In this document: positions 1 through 5,736 of the stretch, one piece after another
Layout of the letters: each line of letters begins with the position of its first letter
Numbering within the stretch: the stretch's first letter is position 1
Source of the DNA: an uncultured Elusimicrobia bacterium
GTDB lineage: Bacteria; Elusimicrobiota; Elusimicrobia; UBA1565; UBA9628
Reading direction: 5' to 3'
Assembly: GCA_903874575.1 (NCBI GenBank)
Contig: CAIQSZ010000425.1
Span: forward strand, 1 to 7,488
Length of the DNA stretch: 7,488 nucleotides
Position numbers and translations under genes: made by a program
Notes under the pieces: model-generated
Databases searched by the model: none
Told to the model about the DNA's origin: nothing
Seen by the model: only the letters and a program-made list of their open reading frames with translations

Positions 1-768
1 AAGGGCGGCGTCGGCAAGTCGACGGTCGCCTCCAATTTGGCGGTCGCGCTGGCGCTGGACGGAGCCAAGGTCGGCTTGATGGACGCCGACATCTACGGTC
101 CGAACCAGCCGCAGATGATGGGCGTGAAGGGCTATGAGCCCGCCGCGGACAACGAAGGCAAGATCGAGCCCGCCTTCAGCCACGGCGTGAAGATCATGTC
201 CATGGGCTTCCTGATGGACCCCGACAAGCCGGTCATCTGGCGCGGCCCCATGCTGCACGGCGCCATCAGCCAGTTCTTGAAGGACGTGAAATGGGGCGAG
301 CTCGACTATCTCGTGCTGGATCTGCCGCCGGGCACCGGCGACGTCCAACTCACCCTTTGCCAGACCGTTCCGCTGGCGGGCGCGGTCATCGTGACCACGC
401 CTCAGAGCATCGCGCTTTCCGACGTGCGCAAGGCCGTGGCCATGTTCCGCAAGCTCAACGTGCCCATCCTGGGCGCCATCGAGAATATGTCCGGCTTCGT
501 CTGCCCGCACTGCTCGAAGGAAAGCCGGATCTTTGCCTCGGGCTCCGCCAAGGCGCTGAAGGAGGACCATGGCGTCGACGTTCTCGGCGGCATCCCGCTC
601 GATCCGCGGGTCTGCGAAGCCTCCGAAGTCGGAACCCCCATCGTCGTCTCTCATCCGGACTCCCTGCCCGCGAAGGCGCTCCGGGAGACCGCCCGCAAAG
701 TCGCCGCCGCCGTCAGCACGCGCAACGCCGCCTTCAAACCCCTCGAAATCAAGCTCGTAAAGGCTTAA
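1..768 (+). CDS. mrp: Mrp/ApbC family iron-sulfur cluster carrier ATPase (5' partial)
   Basis: This is the C-terminal 255 codons of a Mrp/ApbC/NBP35-type P-loop ATPase, a cytosolic scaffold that binds and passes on Fe-S clusters. The frame is open from base 1, which lies inside the deviant Walker A motif (K-G-G-V-G-K-S-T, visible residues 1-8). The true start and any N-terminal MIP18-like domain are therefore off the left edge. Other family marks are MDADIYGPNQP (switch region, about residues 27-37), GFLMDPDKPVIWRGPM, the Walker B-like LVLDLPPGTGD (about 104-114), and the C-P-H-C pair (residues 168 and 171, codons at 502-504 and 511-513) that binds the bridging cluster in dimers of this family. 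The frame ends with TAA at 766-768. A TTG at 37 can open the frame but would discard the P-loop, so it is not the start. The next gene follows after 85 bases that contain a long palindrome. The family is certain; the exact symbol (mrp or apbC) is a convention. Confidence 0.95.
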   Translation, partial: KGGVGKSTVASNLAVALALDGAKVGLMDADIYGPNQPQMMGVKGYEPAADNEGKIEPAFSHGVKIMSMGFLMDPDKPVIWRGPMLHGAISQFLKDVKWGELDYLVLDLPPGTGDVQLTLCQTVPLAGAVIVTTPQSIALSDVRKAVAMFRKLNVPILGAIENMSGFVCPHCSKESRIFASGSAKALKEDHGVDVLGGIPLDPRVCEASEVGTPIVVSHPDSLPAKALRETARKVAAAVSTRNAAFKPLEIKLVKA

Positions 769-772
769 CGAT

Positions 773-834
773 GGGGTCAGGCTTGCAGGTTTGCAGTTAT
801 GAACGCATAACTGCAAACCTGCAAGCCTGACCCC
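773..834. repeat. 29-bp perfect inverted repeat with 4-nt loop, REP/RAYT-like palindromic element
   Basis: The left arm (773-801) begins GGGGTCAGGCTTGCAGG. The right arm (806-834) is its exact reverse complement, ending CCTGACCCC. The loop is AACG (802-805). All 29 pairs are Watson-Crick, and pairing stops outside (T772 against T835). Within each arm TTGCAG occurs twice, eight bases apart. The element starts 4 bases after the mrp stop and ends 9 bases before the AGGAG of the peroxiredoxin gene, so it fills the intergenic gap. It is far longer than a normal intrinsic terminator and has no T-run after it. From memory, termini reading GGGGTCAGG...CCTGACCCC are common in palindromes mobilised by IS200-like TnpA_REP (RAYT) transposases in environmental bacteria. 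That assignment is inference, because no transposase lies in the window. It could still act as an RNA hairpin that attenuates or stabilises transcripts. Confidence 0.8.
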
Positions 835-853
835 TCCTTTCCCAGGAGAGCAT

Positions 854-1339
854 ATGACCATCGCCGCCGCGTCGTCCGAGACCACGCCGATCGCCGTGGG
901 CGCCGTCGCGCCCGATTTCACGCTTCCGGACTCGGAGAAAAAGGACTGGAAGCTCGCCGATTTCGTCGGCAAGAAGCCCGTCGCGCTGTTTTTCTACCCG
1001 CTCGACTGGTCTCCGACCTGCGCCAAGGAGAACGTCTGCTTCTCCCAGGACCTGTCCCGTTTCGGAAAATACGCCGAAGTCGTCGGCATCTCCGTCGACT
1101 CCGTCTGGTCCCATCAGGCCTGGAAGGAGAAAATGGGCCTGCGGCACACCCTCCTGTCCGACATGCACCGCAAGGCGATCAAGGCCTACGGGCTGTTCCT
1201 GCCCGCCGCGAACATCTCCCAGCGCGCCACCGTCCTCATCGGCAAGGACGGCAAGGTCGCCTGGGTCCATGTCGAGGCCGACATCACCAAGGAGCGCGAT
1301 TACTCTCTCCTTGAGACCGAACTCGCGAAGCTGAAGTAA
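854..1339 (+). CDS. Thiol peroxiredoxin, AhpC/TSA (BCP-like) family
   Basis: The product has 161 residues and a thioredoxin fold. It would reduce hydrogen peroxide or organic peroxides with a peroxidatic cysteine, probably in the cytosol since no signal peptide is seen. Visible marks are the N-terminal G-A-V-A-P-D-F-T-L-P segment (16-25), FFYPLDWSPTC with the P-x3-S-x2-C active site (P49, S53, peroxidatic C56), and the catalytic arginine R124 in QRATVLIGKDGKV. A second cysteine, C62, lies six residues after C56. Classical BCP/PrxQ proteins have C-x4-C, whereas here it is C-x5-C, so C62 may be a shifted resolving cysteine or unrelated. The length is normal for the family. The ATG at 854 is preceded by AGGAG (844-848) with a 5-nt spacer. 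It lies downstream of mrp on the same strand, separated by the palindrome, so co-transcription is possible but uncertain. A GGCC hairpin follows the TAA almost at once. Confidence 0.93.
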   Translation: MTIAAASSETTPIAVGAVAPDFTLPDSEKKDWKLADFVGKKPVALFFYPLDWSPTCAKENVCFSQDLSRFGKYAEVVGISVDSVWSHQAWKEKMGLRHTLLSDMHRKAIKAYGLFLPAANISQRATVLIGKDGKVAWVHVEADITKERDYSLLETELAKLK

Positions 1340-1342
1340 CCT

Positions 1343-1438
1343 GGGCCATTCGGCCTGGAACTTTCGACCCCAAAGGGGCCTGGCGGGAATTGGAGTCGTG
1401 GCCTATCCTCTTCCCGGGCGTTCCTGCGGAGGTCTGGT
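1343..1438 (+). promoter_or_regulatory. Upstream leader/promoter region of the interrupted secreted gene, duplicated at 3827-3934
   Basis: This intergenic stretch holds two small potential hairpins: GGCC-ATTC-GGCC (1344-1355, extendable by wobble pairs) and CCCC-AAA-GGGG (1368-1378). These are followed by a TATCCT box (1404-1409) that could be a -10 element, then GCGGAGG (1426-1432) as ribosome-binding site, 6 nt before the ATG at 1439. The same ordered elements occur before the paralogous gene at 3935: GGCC hairpin, ACTTTCGACCC-like block, TATCCT, GCGGAGG, ATGCGTG. The distance from the end of the TTTCGRCCC block to the ATG is 68 bases here and 71 there. The first hairpin might also serve as a terminator for the peroxiredoxin gene, although it lacks a T-run. 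I do not recognise a known riboswitch class, and no convincing -35 box is seen. The boxes are assigned by comparison of the two copies only. Confidence 0.5.
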
Positions 1439-2539
1439 ATGCGTGTTCTATTCGTGCTTATGTCCGTGGCTTTCTTTGTCGGGACGGCGGCGGGCGAAGA
1501 TTCGGCCCCATCCGCCCGGCCATTGCCATTAGCTCAGTTGACCCCCGCGGAACTTAAGGCAATTGGTCAAGAGGGTTAAGCGGACTACCAGGACGAGATG
1601 GGTGCTACAGGAACGAGCGACGGAGAAAAATCCCAGTATGTTCAAAATATAAAAATAAATATTTGCCGCAGATTGCGTAGTGAGATTGGACGAGGGACGT
1701 GCATCAACGCTGCCCAGAAAGGTCCTATTGATAAATTCCTGACTGCCCCTGACAAACTTTCACCCGCCCACTTTGAACCGGAGTCTGCCGTACCCGCTCC
1801 GTTGGTCGACCAAGCGATCTCAAGGTTGGCTCCGGATTCAAGAAAAAAATACGAGGCGGAATTGCAAAATTACTTGCCGGACAGCAGGGTTTATCCCAGG
1901 CGGCTGAAAACGGAGTTTTTTAGCCGGTACCACAAAGAGGTGGCGGGTGCTCTTGTACAGGAAACGAAACGTGAAGAAGTCGGTCATCGATATCTGACGA
2001 TCACCACAGGGTCGGATCCTGGTGCTATCGCGCATTTTTTTGAAGGGCCGGACTTGGCTTCCCGCCCGGAAGTCGCCGTTGCGTCCGGCAATGATCCCAG
2101 GCAAAATGTTCAAGAGTTCGGCTTGCTGTCGCCCGCCGATAAATCCGCGCTGTGCGCCGGCAAGCTTGCTCCAGCTCCAGCCTCGGAAGGCGGGGGACTT
2201 GCCGCCATGCCGGATAAGATTTTGAAGTGTCATAGACAGGGGACTCGCATGGAAATTTGCGTGCGCAACGGCCAAACGGAGGCGCTTTCCCAAGATGTGA
2301 GATTAGCGTGCGTGTCTTTTTCTCAGCAACAGGTGGTTGCTGAACTGGCTGCCGAGCAAGCGCCGGTTACCCCGCCAGCGATGGCCGTTCTGCCAATGAG
2401 CGCTGCACCAGCCCCTCCTCCGGCGCCGGAAATCGCACCATCGTCCGAGGCCTCGGGCGGGATTAGTTGGTCCAGTATTACGGGGTTTTTCCGGAAGTTG
2501 TGCAACGCAGTCGTCGGCTTTATTAAGGGGCTGCTTTAG
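1439..2539 (+). pseudogene. Secreted repeat protein interrupted by an in-frame TAA (paralog of the gene at 3935)
   Basis: The reading frame runs from ATG 1439 (GGAGG at 1428-1432, 6-nt spacer) to TAG 2537-2539, broken only by TAA at 1577-1579. The first 46 codons encode a signal peptide (MRVLFVLMSVAFFVGTAAG) and the start of a repeat (LTPAELKAIGQEG). The 319 codons after the stop stay in the same frame and continue the homology, so a single base change is the simplest explanation. With the stop read through, the order is: repeat 1 (33-52), repeat 2 (LAPDSRKKYEAE, about 130-141), an LSPADKSALC module (about 231-240), four cysteines (C239, C264, C274, C291) matching the paralog, a Pro/Ala-rich linker (about 309-336), and a C-terminal hydrophobic helix ending VVGFIKGLL. 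The function is unknown. An ATG at 1598 could restart translation, but that product would lack a signal peptide. The 5' third is more AT-rich than its neighbours. The gene is convergent with, and overlaps by 4 bases, the YceI-like gene. Confidence 0.72.
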
Positions 2540-3099
2540 CGGCCGGCGTTTCCCGGTCGGGCCGTCTTGCGCCGCCAGCGGATGTCGAACTCCACGGGGC
2601 ACTCGTCCTTGATGGGCATGGCCAGGAAGGCGGGCCGCTCCACGCCGAAGTCGGTCAGCCTGAGCGGGACGACCCCTTGGACGCGCAACAGCCCCTTGAC
2701 CAACTCGGTCCGGACGCTCGCGCCCTTGTAGACATGACGCTTGCCGGCGAAGCTCACGTCCAGGTCGACGAGGGTTGCCCCGGCGTGATCGGAAGGGAGC
2801 GGAAATTCAACGATCTGGACGGCGACCGCGGGATGGGCCGCGCCGCGCACGATCTGGAGCATGTGCAGGTCCCGGTTCGAGTCGCCGGACGCGAACGAAT
2901 CGACGGCCGCCGCCGCCAGGACGTCGCAGGTCCGGCCGCATACGACGCTTCCGCGCACGTCGTGCGTTCCGCCGTGGACGACGTGCAGCGTGTGGGTGAC
3001 GGTGTAGGTCAAAGTTCCGCCGTCCACCTCCCAGTCCTGGGCCGAGGCTCCCGTCGCGAAGGCGGAGGCGAGAACGGCGGCCAGGAAAGACGGCCTCAT
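2536..3099 (-). CDS. YceI-like periplasmic protein
   Basis: The 187-residue product has a clear signal peptide (MRPSFLAAVLASAFATGASA, cleavage before Q21) and a YceI-like lipocalin-type beta-barrel body. Family-like features are W23-E-V-D with T-Y-T-V-T-H (31-36), VDSFASGDSNRDLHM (66-80, the usual Asp-x-x-x...RD-x-H-L block), a following A-H-P (88-90), and LRVQGVVPLRLTDFGVERP (138-156) then a final beta strand (F171-D-I-R-W). YceI proteins are periplasmic and bind polyisoprenoid or other long amphipathic lipids. The ligand here cannot be read from sequence. Two cysteines (C54, C58) and a third (C167) could form a disulfide. The ATG overlaps the TGA of the upstream membrane-protein gene (ATGA), so the two are translationally coupled. 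A GAGG lies about 10 nt upstream of the start. In E. coli, yceI sits next to yceJ, a cytochrome b561 homolog, which fits the neighbour here. Confidence 0.82.
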   Translation of the reverse strand: MRPSFLAAVLASAFATGASAQDWEVDGGTLTYTVTHTLHVVHGGTHDVRGSVVCGRTCDVLAAAAVDSFASGDSNRDLHMLQIVRGAAHPAVAVQIVEFPLPSDHAGATLVDLDVSFAGKRHVYKGASVRTELVKGLLRVQGVVPLRLTDFGVERPAFLAMPIKDECPVEFDIRWRRKTARPGNAGR

Positions 3100-3761
3100 C
3101 TCACTTTTTCCTCTCCGACGCGGGAGCCGAGGTCGAATTTCATCACCGCGAACGACGCCAGCAGCGCTCCCGTGCCCGCGACAGCGAAAGCGGAGTGGCT
3201 TTGCGCCAGGCCGTGCACGGTCTGGCCGTTCTTTCTCTGGCTGTAGGCCAGCCCGCCCAAGGCGCCGGCCGCCAGCATCGCGGGAAAGTGCACGAAGGAA
3301 AGCCAGCGGTGCACGCGCGTGGTGCCGCTGCGGGTGCTTCCCTCGATCCTCGGGGCGCGATAGGCGTAGTAGGCGGCCGCGAGGTAAAGCGCGGCCCCCG
3401 TCATCCCGACTGCGGCGTGGAGGTCGGGAGAGCCGCTCTGCGAGGTATGGCCGTTCTCATTCTCTCTCTCCCCGGGACTGAGGAACAAGTTCAACGTGAG
3501 GGGGACTGCGGCGGCCATGGCCAGCTTCTGATGGCGTTGGAGCATGTGCGAGCGCTCGTCCAGGCGGGCCTGGCGCTCGGGGTCCGCTTCGCGCACCGGC
3601 AGGCCGATATCCTTGAGCCGCTGGCGGAGGTCGTCTCCGCTTGACGCCGGGGCGCCCTGCGCGAGAATCCCGGCTGGAAGTCCGGCGGAAGAAAGGACGA
3701 GACACAGCATCGCGGCGGCGATTTTCGAAATCCTGGTGAACTTTCGCGGGTGGTTTATCAT
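3096..3761 (-). CDS. Four-helix histidine-rich membrane protein, cytochrome b561-like
   Basis: The 221-residue product has a signal-like N-terminus (basic MINHPRKFTRISK, then a hydrophobic stretch to about residue 34), a charged segment with ERQARLDERSHMLQRHQKL (62-80), and four hydrophobic helices at about 78-95, 115-134, 152-173 and 188-207. Histidines sit at or near the start of each helix: H77, H115, H151 with H158, and H183 with H189. This spacing resembles b-type cytochromes of the b561 or DUF4405 kind that hold haem between helices and move electrons across or along the inner membrane. The assignment rests on the helix and histidine pattern and on the coupled YceI-like gene, not on a recognised signature, so it may be a haem-free relative. 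Its stop overlaps the next ATG. The ATG at 3761 has no strong ribosome-binding site. It is divergent from the secreted gene at 3935, so promoters for both should lie in 3762-3934. Confidence 0.6.
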   Translation of the reverse strand: MINHPRKFTRISKIAAAMLCLVLSSAGLPAGILAQGAPASSGDDLRQRLKDIGLPVREADPERQARLDERSHMLQRHQKLAMAAAVPLTLNLFLSPGERENENGHTSQSGSPDLHAAVGMTGAALYLAAAYYAYRAPRIEGSTRSGTTRVHRWLSFVHFPAMLAAGALGGLAYSQRKNGQTVHGLAQSHSAFAVAGTGALLASFAVMKFDLGSRVGEEKVR

Positions 3762-3826
3762 TGCAAGGTGCCGAATGGCAACAATAAATCCACTGTTTAA
3801 TTTAGCCCTGCGTCGAATGATTGTTC

Positions 3827-3934
3827 GGGCCAGTAGGCCATCGGGCCTAGTGCTTTTCGGCCCGAGGGACTCTTGTGCGAATTCTAGGCCGCGCGCTATC
3901 CTTTCCTAGGGTGTTTTCCCAGCGGAGGTTTCTC
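3827..3934 (+). promoter_or_regulatory. Leader/promoter region of the intact secreted gene, with GC hairpins
   Basis: Structures visible here are GGCC-AGTA-GGCC (3828-3839), then a 7-bp perfect stem TCGGGCC / GGCCCGA (3841-3847 with 3859-3865, 11-nt loop containing TTTTC). A TATCCT box follows (3897-3902, possible -10; TTGTGC at 3873-3878 is a weak -35 with an 18-nt spacer). AGCGGAGG (3921-3928) is 6 nt before the ATG at 3935. The block from GGCCAT (3836) through TTTTCGGCCC (3863) aligns with 1344-1370 upstream of the paralog at roughly 20 of 28 positions by eye. The rest of the bases between the minus-strand gene and this leader (3762-3826) are AT-richer and probably carry the opposing promoter, but I cannot place boxes there with confidence. 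Whether the hairpins act as RNA, as protein-binding DNA sites, or neither is unknown. Confidence 0.5.
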
Positions 3935-5131
3935 ATGCGTGGCTTGGTCATGGTTGTGTCCGTCGCCTTCTCCATTATGACGGCGGCGGGCCGGTTGCTT
4001 GTGGTTCATGCGGAGGAACCGGCCCCGCCTCAGGCCTCTGTCGTCGTGGAGTTGACCTATCCTGAGCGTTGCCTGCTCGGAGGTGAACGTTCCGCCGGAT
4101 ACGACAGCCGGATGCAGGCCAGGGCGCTGTCCCCTCAACAGAAGGCTGAATATGTTCTGAAGGTGCGGCAATACCTCGCCGGACATCAATTGAACAAGAC
4201 CGTGATGCGCCAGCTTGAGGTGGCGGAGTACTTGCGGCTGGCCAAGAGTCCGGATCCCGAACAGATCAAGGCGTATTTCCAGCAACACAATGAATTTGGC
4301 TGCAGTCCGGACCGGGAGGCGGCTTATCAGAAAGGTCTGGCGGATTGGCGGCCTCCCGTCGTAGTGCCGCTGACTTCAAATGAATTGGAATTATTGGATC
4401 CGGCCGCGAGGGCAGCCTATGATAGCCAGTCGGCTCCCTACATGCCGGGGCGGCCCGATTACGCCCCTGCTCATCAGGCGATATTTTTCAGGGAATACCG
4501 CAGAAAGTTTCTCAAATCCTTGGGCCCGGACATCGCGCCCGGGTATTCGAAATTCGTCGAAGCGCCGGATTCAGAGGCCATCGATGCCGCTTTAACTCCG
4601 GCTCCGGCAACCCCGGCTCCGGCCCTCGATCCCGCGAAGGATCTCGACGGTTTCAGGAGTCTTTCGCCGGAAGAGCAGGCCAAAGTATGCCGCGGCGGTT
4701 CCTCCGCTCCGGTCGCGCAGACCGTGGATCCGGCGCAGGCGGCGTCGATCGTGGTGAACTGCGCTCATGCTCATAACCATATGACCGCGGAGTGTATCGA
4801 CGGCGCCCGAACGCCGTCAGGCGCGTTCTCCGCCGGACTCTCCGAGGCGGTGAGGAAGGAGTGCGAGGCTCTTCAAGCGGCTTCCCCTCAGGGTTCCGCC
4901 GCGGCGACGCCTTCTTTCCTGACGTTGACGCCTGAGCCCAAGCCGATGATGGCGCCCCCATCGCCTTCCACCGGGACGGGCGCCCCTGCCTCCGGTATTT
5001 GGGGGAAGCTCGGGTCTGCCCTGGAGTGGTTATACGACAAGCTCATACGCCCGGTCGTCGAATTCCTGCGTCCTTACGTCAGTCCGATCACCACTCCCAT
5101 CATTAAATGGGGGAAAGAGGTTCTCCCATAG
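3935..5131 (+). CDS. Secreted repeat protein of unrecognised family, intact paralog
   Basis: The 398-residue product matches no family I know. A signal peptide occupies residues 1-26 (VVHA cleavage before E27). Two related N-terminal repeats follow. Repeat 1 (40-59) begins L-T-Y-P-E-R and has Y56. Repeat 2 (147-166) begins L-T-S-N-E-L and has Y162. They align without gaps and are followed by helical segments ending SPDPEQIKAYF (105-115) and APDSEAIDAAL (210-220). Shorter L-S-P-x-x-x-A modules occur at 65-73 and 243-251. Six cysteines are present (46, 123, 252, 276, 287, 310), of which the last four match the paralog. A Pro/Ala/Thr-rich linker (about 320-353) leads to a C-terminal helix with WLYDKLIRPVVEFL, perhaps membrane- or envelope-associated. 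The start is the ATG with GGAGG 6 nt upstream. An upstream in-frame GTG at 3875 lacks a site and would bury the signal peptide. It is convergent with the DUF3592 gene. Confidence 0.85.
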   Translation: MRGLVMVVSVAFSIMTAAGRLLVVHAEEPAPPQASVVVELTYPERCLLGGERSAGYDSRMQARALSPQQKAEYVLKVRQYLAGHQLNKTVMRQLEVAEYLRLAKSPDPEQIKAYFQQHNEFGCSPDREAAYQKGLADWRPPVVVPLTSNELELLDPAARAAYDSQSAPYMPGRPDYAPAHQAIFFREYRRKFLKSLGPDIAPGYSKFVEAPDSEAIDAALTPAPATPAPALDPAKDLDGFRSLSPEEQAKVCRGGSSAPVAQTVDPAQAASIVVNCAHAHNHMTAECIDGARTPSGAFSAGLSEAVRKECEALQAASPQGSAAATPSFLTLTPEPKPMMAPPSPSTGTGAPASGIWGKLGSALEWLYDKLIRPVVEFLRPYVSPITTPIIKWGKEVLP

Positions 5132-5143
5132 TCCGACGCGGTT

Positions 5144-5170
5144 GAAGAATCGTCTTATCGGCGATTTTTC
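5144..5170. terminator. Weak candidate hairpin between convergent genes
   Basis: GAAGAATCG (5144-5152) can pair with CGATTTTTC (5162-5170) across a 9-nt loop, with one G-U pair in nine. It lies just after the stop of the secreted gene and overlaps the last codons of the opposing DUF3592 gene. The T-tract is part of the stem rather than following it, and the stem is AT-rich, so terminator function is doubtful. It is listed because it is the only hairpin in this convergent gap. Confidence 0.25.
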
Positions 5171-5661
5171 GTTTCGGCGGCCAAAGAAGTTCCCAGCTTT
5201 TTGAGGATCACGTCTGACAAGCCCGGGAAAAAATAGAGCGTTAGGGCGATGAGATAGGGGGCCAGTCCGAAAAGGACGAAAAAGACGCCGAAGGCGGTTA
5301 TCATCAGCATCGGGCCGTAAAGATCGGAGAACGAACGGATCGCCGCCTTTCCCGTGGCCGGATGGTAAAGCATGGTCACGGATTCGCCCACGTGGTAGGA
5401 AGACCAGGAAGAGGACATATCCGAGGTATAACGCCTTACGTTCCCTCGGGGATCCCGGAATTCCACGACGGGGGCGTACGCCGAACCCGCGCGATCGCGC
5501 GATGGGCGGAAATCCACCACTTTTCCGGGAAGCGCCATCCCCTCGGTGCGAAGGCGTATCCGGTCGCGCTGCAGGTACGCTCCTCCCAGGATGACGGCGG
5601 CTCCAAAGCCGATCACGGGAACGCAGTCTTTCAAAGACGGAAGCCATTCGCGCAGACTCAT
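5155..5661 (-). CDS. DUF3592 domain membrane protein
   Basis: The 168-residue protein has a hydrophobic segment near the N-terminus (about 13-30), a soluble beta-rich middle, and a long hydrophobic stretch near the C-terminus (about 117-145, one or two helices). The middle shows the DUF3592 pattern: G-K-V-V-D (46-50), Y-A-P-V-V-E-F-R (62-69), a polar run, then V-G-E-S-V-T-M-L-Y-H-P (91-101) and A-A-I-R-S. The function of this family is unknown, and it is usually found as a small inner-membrane protein with an extracytoplasmic loop. The ATG at 5661 has AGGAGGGG immediately upstream. The same frame stays open much further upstream (to 6276), but that part is antisense to gltI and lacks a site. 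It is divergent from gltI, with 75 bases between, including an AT-rich stretch (5689-5702) that may hold promoter boxes for either gene. Confidence 0.82.
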   Translation of the reverse strand: MSLREWLPSLKDCVPVIGFGAAVILGGAYLQRDRIRLRTEGMALPGKVVDFRPSRDRAGSAYAPVVEFRDPRGNVRRYTSDMSSSWSSYHVGESVTMLYHPATGKAAIRSFSDLYGPMLMITAFGVFFVLFGLAPYLIALTLYFFPGLSDVILKKLGTSLAAETKNRR

Positions 5662-5736
5662 GCCCCTCCTGACCTGAAGGCTGTAGGATATTTTATATCT
5701 TAACCTCGGACGTTCGGGCGCGGGGGAAACCATATC

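Noticed and set aside
291..830. Plus-strand open frame of about 179 codons overlapping mrp
   Set aside because: It is a +1/+2 shadow of mrp with arginine-rich composition typical of GC-rich alternate frames, has no ribosome-binding site, and runs through the palindrome.
773..834. Palindrome as an ordinary rho-independent terminator of mrp
   Set aside because: The 29-bp perfect stem is far longer than usual and is followed by CCCTCC-type sequence without a T-run; a mobile palindrome fits better, although it may still affect transcription.
797..1270. Minus-strand open frame antisense to the peroxiredoxin gene
   Set aside because: The peroxiredoxin on the plus strand has clear catalytic motifs and a good ribosome-binding site; the antisense product has no recognisable features and begins inside the palindrome.
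1381..1396. Possible sigma-54 (-24/-12) promoter, TGGCGGG...TTGGAG
   Set aside because: The spacing between the TGGC and TTG elements is off by a base or more, and the corresponding bases upstream of the paralog do not keep the motif.
1577..1579. TAA read as a recoded sense codon
   Set aside because: Known bacterial recoding uses TGA or TAG; the other genes here use TAA as a normal stop (mrp, peroxiredoxin, YceI-like, DUF3592).
2677..3246. Plus-strand open frame antisense to the YceI-like and b561-like genes
   Set aside because: Both minus-strand genes have signal peptides, family-like motifs and a coupled ATGA junction; the plus frame is low-complexity and crosses that junction.
3875..3934. 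GTG start at 3875 for the intact secreted gene
   Set aside because: It would add 20 residues before a clear signal peptide and has no ribosome-binding site, while the ATG at 3935 has GGAGG at 6 nt and matches the paralog's start.
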